64,000 nt of DNA, taken from contig JAVJSU010000023.1 in NCBI GenBank assembly GCA_040219275.1, forward strand, positions 248,001 to 312,000. The letters are read 5' to 3'. The notes below the pieces were generated by a model that ran no database searches, was not told the origin of the DNA, and saw nothing but the letters and a program-made list of their open reading frames with translations. This document shows positions 61,474 to 64,000 of this stretch, piece by piece. How positions within the stretch are numbered: the first letter of the stretch is position 1; every line of letters begins with the position of its first letter. The translations under genes were made by a program, and so were the position numbers. The stretch comes from JAVJSU01 sp040219275. Its GTDB lineage: Bacteria > Chloroflexota > Anaerolineae > Aggregatilineales > Phototrophicaceae.

Positions 61474-63099
61474 CTAGCCGACCAATTCTACGGCGCGTAA
61501 CCAGTAGAATACATCTGTCGGGCGTGGCATGGGTTGCAAACCAGACAGACGGTCACTGCGATATGCACGCAGATATGCGGAGCTATACAGGAAGACCGCG
61601 ACGGTATCTTCGTCAACCAATAGGCGCTGGGCTTCGTTGTAAATGTCCAGACGTGCCGCCGCATCAGCTGTTTGTTGTCCGGTAATCAGCAGATCATTGG
61701 TTGCAGGGTTGTTATAGCTAAACACGCGACCACCCAATTGATCGTTGTGGAATACCCAGTAAATATGATCCGGGTCGCTGATGTTGCCGAAGCTATACAG
61801 CGCCAATTCAGATTCACCGGAGCGGACTTCACTATAGTATGAGCCTGCGTCAACTTCTTGAATTTCGACATCGATGCCAACATCTTCAAGATAGAATTCG
61901 ATCAGAATAGCTTCGTCCACAAGGCTGGAAATTGTCTTGAGTTGGAAGGTAATGCTACCATCCCATCCGGCTTCCGCCAGTAATTCACGAGCCTGGTCAG
62001 GATCATACGGGAAGCAGTTGACCTCGGTGTTATAGAAGCCAGAGTTCACGCTCAACGGTCCGCAGGTGCGGGTTGCCAGATCACCATATAATCCGGTGAT
62101 TTCGTCTTGATCGACCGCATAAGCGATTGCCTGACGGACGAGGACGTTATCCAGACCGGGGGTGGATTGGTTCATTGTCAGCATTTCGTAACCAAGACCG
62201 GGGCTGATGAGTACTTCGATATTGTCTTCGTTTTGCAGACGTTCCACATCGGTATCGGGTACGTCAAGAACGAGGTCAAAGTCGCCGGATTCTAGACCGA
62301 TCATGCGGGATGTAGTGTCTTCCACGAAGCGATAGACGAGGCGATCAACATTTGGTGCGCCACCCCAGTAATTTTCGTTCGCAACTAAGGTGATTTGCTC
62401 ACCACGTTGCCAGCTATCGAGCATGAAAGGACCTGTACCAATATAGGCTGAAGGTTCTGTCCAGTTTTCACCATTTTCGACCGAACGAATGGCGGCTTCA
62501 CGCACTTGTTCTGCGGTGAGTTCATTGCCGTCTGCATCTGTACCCGCTTCGTAAGTTGCATTTTCAACTTCTTCGTAGAGCGGAGCGACGATGTGTTCTG
62601 GAATAATAATCATATTTAAGGGAAGATTTTGCTTCAGGAACGGTCCCTGGGGTCCGTTGGTGTTGACGATGACCGTGTGGTCATCTACGACCTCTACCGG
62701 ATTTTCAGGATCAAGCCCGAATTGTGTGATGGGGCGGGAATTACGTGCCAGCGAGAAAACAACATCGGCGGCGGTGAAGGGTTCACCGTCATGCCACATC
62801 GCATCCGGCTGTAAATTAAATTGATAGGAGTCTTCGTCAAGTTGCTCGTAAGAAGCCGCAAGTCCAGGGATGAGGACATCGGTGCGGGTGTCATGATACA
62901 TTAGGGGTTCGAAGATTTGCCACATGACGGCGAACGTGCTTGACGTTAGACTATAGTTACGAATATCAAGACTGGTTGGCTCCGATGACAAGCCAATAGT
63001 GACGGTTGCATCGTCCTGTGCGAAGGCAATGCCAGACATCAACGGGACGAGCATCACCACGATCAAAATTAAAATAGTAACTCTCAACGCTTTTTTCAT
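61474..63099 (-). CDS. Extracellular solute-binding protein, family 5 (Opp/Dpp type)
   Basis: A 541-residue SBP_bac_5 protein. Residues 1-26 are a Sec signal peptide ending in GIAFA before QDD; there is no lipobox cysteine. The fold begins with VTIGLSSEPTSLDIRNYSL and includes YHDTRTDVLIPGLAASYE and FTAADVVFSLARNS, typical of oligopeptide-binding proteins. Position at the head of the muropeptide operon suggests it captures muropeptides or peptide-sugar fragments. ATG 63099 is preferred: GGAG lies six bases before it, at the ATG 63111 used by a longer frame. Confidence 0.9.
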   Translation of the reverse strand: MKKALRVTILILIVVMLVPLMSGIAFAQDDATVTIGLSSEPTSLDIRNYSLTSSTFAVMWQIFEPLMYHDTRTDVLIPGLAASYEQLDEDSYQFNLQPDAMWHDGEPFTAADVVFSLARNSRPITQFGLDPENPVEVVDDHTVIVNTNGPQGPFLKQNLPLNMIIIPEHIVAPLYEEVENATYEAGTDADGNELTAEQVREAAIRSVENGENWTEPSAYIGTGPFMLDSWQRGEQITLVANENYWGGAPNVDRLVYRFVEDTTSRMIGLESGDFDLVLDVPDTDVERLQNEDNIEVLISPGLGYEMLTMNQSTPGLDNVLVRQAIAYAVDQDEITGLYGDLATRTCGPLSVNSGFYNTEVNCFPYDPDQARELLAEAGWDGSITFQLKTISSLVDEAILIEFYLEDVGIDVEIQEVDAGSYYSEVRSGESELALYSFGNISDPDHIYWVFHNDQLGGRVFSYNNPATNDLLITGQQTADAAARLDIYNEAQRLLVDEDTVAVFLYSSAYLRAYRSDRLSGLQPMPRPTDVFYWLRAVELVG

Positions 63100-63497
63100 T
63101 GAAAACTCCATTTACTTAGGACAGATAACGATATTTTACCTATTTATTTCAACCTGACCACAAGTACAGGCTAGAATTGGTCTTAGTAGCATATTTTTTA
63201 GATGCGAATCATGGTTTAATTTATGCTATAACTAACAAAAGTATGACTTTCAGATCATTTTTATGATACATTTTGACCCATTATAGACCTTTACAATCTA
63301 TAGGGTTATATGGTATTCTTATATAGTGTTTAAAAGAATTTGAAACTGGGGAACTGAATAAGTGAATATTCTTTACATGGGTCATCCACGCACATAAATC
63401 CCCATTGATCTAACGGTCTTCATTCACAAAATCATGAAGAAAAGCATCATTAACATTGTAAATTTCAATTTCCTGTTTATTCAGGGGGTAATGTCTC
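63100..63497. other. AT-rich divergent intergenic region
   Basis: About 400 bases between the divergent binding-protein gene and an ABC exporter gene. It is AT-rich and contains several TATAAT-like boxes (for example TATAAT on the minus strand near 63285). No RNA gene or known regulatory element was recognised. Promoters for both flanking operons are expected here. Confidence 0.5.
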
Positions 63498-64000
63498 TTG
63501 GCAGTAGTAAGTATCAACAACACTGAATTTGATATGCAACGGGCGCTTTCTGAAAACCGCTTAAAAGGTTTGTGGTTGATGATGGAAGGTTTCCGCTGGC
63601 AATATGGCGGGGCGATGGTGGCGCTTGGTGTGTCTGCTGTGGCACGGGTAGGCGCATATCTTCTGATTGCACAATTCGTCGATGAAGTCCTTCCCGGTGA
63701 TAATATCCTACGCCTCGCTCTGCTCTATGGTTTAGGTTTCATTCTGTTGTCTTTTGTACAGGGTAGTTCATCTTATATAAGTGGTCGGTGGGCGGCATAC
63801 ACAGCTGAAAGTGTCGCTAAACGCTTACGTGATTATCTATTTAATCATGTACAGCGCATGTCATTTACATATCATGACAAGATGCAAACAGGTGAATTAT
63901 TACAGAGGTGTACGTCGGATGTGGATGCAGTCCGGCGTTTTTATGTGGAGCAGGGTGCTGAAATTGGGCGTATTACGTTACTCTTTATCGTGAACTTTGC
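63498..64000 (+). CDS. ABC transporter transmembrane domain, 5' part
   Basis: The first 167 codons of a gene that continues past the window. Translation shows an amphipathic N-terminal region, then membrane helices (LGVSAVARVGAYLLIAQF, YGLGFILLSFVQ) and the conserved intracellular loop VAKRLRDYLFNHVQRMSF followed by TGELLQRCTSDVDAVR. This is typical of type I exporters of the MsbA/LmrA kind. The start is TTG at 63498: AGGGGG lies nine bases upstream and an in-frame TAA at 63489 excludes an earlier start. The ATP-binding domain is presumably beyond the window. Confidence 0.85.
   Translation, partial: MAVVSINNTEFDMQRALSENRLKGLWLMMEGFRWQYGGAMVALGVSAVARVGAYLLIAQFVDEVLPGDNILRLALLYGLGFILLSFVQGSSSYISGRWAAYTAESVAKRLRDYLFNHVQRMSFTYHDKMQTGELLQRCTSDVDAVRRFYVEQGAEIGRITLLFIVNF

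Noticed and set aside
63434..63526. A 30-codon frame (MKKSIINIV...) ahead of the ABC exporter
   Set aside because: It overlaps the exporter start in another frame and has no supporting ribosome site; it could be a leader, but there is no evidence.

Overview
The window looks like a chromosomal stretch of a Chloroflexota bacterium, probably Anaerolineae-like. This is inferred from the overall gene content: several lineage-specific proteins with a membrane anchor and Thr/Pro-rich tails, a TgpA-like transglutaminase, a bactofilin, DUF11-type surface repeats, and a SAM-I riboswitch before metK. No rRNA, tRNA, CRISPR array, transposase or prophage gene was recognised, and gene density is high with many 1-20 bp overlaps.

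Layout. (1) 1-3402 (+): the tail of a class IV aminotransferase, then a dprE1-dprE2-UbiA trio. These three genes match the mycobacterial route to polyprenyl-phosphoryl-arabinose. (2) 3493-7938 (-): a methyltransferase, a membrane-anchored protein, metK under a SAM-I riboswitch with its own terminator, and folE. (3) 8244-24662 (mostly +): folB-folK, then a long envelope-polysaccharide region. It holds a split Wzz/BY-kinase pair, rmlA, rmlB and rmlD (no rmlC), three glycosyltransferases, a second Wzz-like protein, and RNase HII embedded among the glycosyltransferase genes. (4) 24665-35128: low-molecular-weight tyrosine phosphatase and bactofilin, a glycerol-1-phosphate-dehydrogenase-like protein, a phosphohexomutase, an MFS transporter, a lone response regulator, a TPR protein and isocitrate dehydrogenase. 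(5) 35349-43188: a GCS2-like ligase, RNase J, a transglutaminase-like membrane protein, RNase P RNA (rnpB), and an aldo/keto reductase. (6) 43207-51986 (-): a 1015-residue DUF11-type surface protein with an LPATG sorting signal, then a tight set of three ATP-grasp proteins, an alpha/beta-hydrolase and a subtilisin-like protease. (7) 52079-63099: a TrmH-type methyltransferase, then a nine-gene block (-) for muropeptide uptake and recycling. In transcription order it is an Opp-type binding protein, two permeases, a beta-lactamase-fold hydrolase, NagZ, NamZ, AnmK, a BadF-type sugar kinase and MurQ. (8) 63498-64000 (+): the start of an ABC exporter.

How the parts fit. Most genes serve the cell envelope: lipid-linked arabinose, dTDP-sugars and chain-length control, a kinase/phosphatase pair, surface proteins, and scavenging of the cell's own or foreign peptidoglycan. 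The two parts most likely to reward follow-up are the ATP-grasp/protease/hydrolase cluster (46391-51986), which looks like an uncharacterised peptide-ligase pathway, and the muropeptide operon (52606-63099), which joins an ABC importer to cytoplasmic amino-sugar catabolism. All functional calls are by motif and family recognition; no database search was possible.
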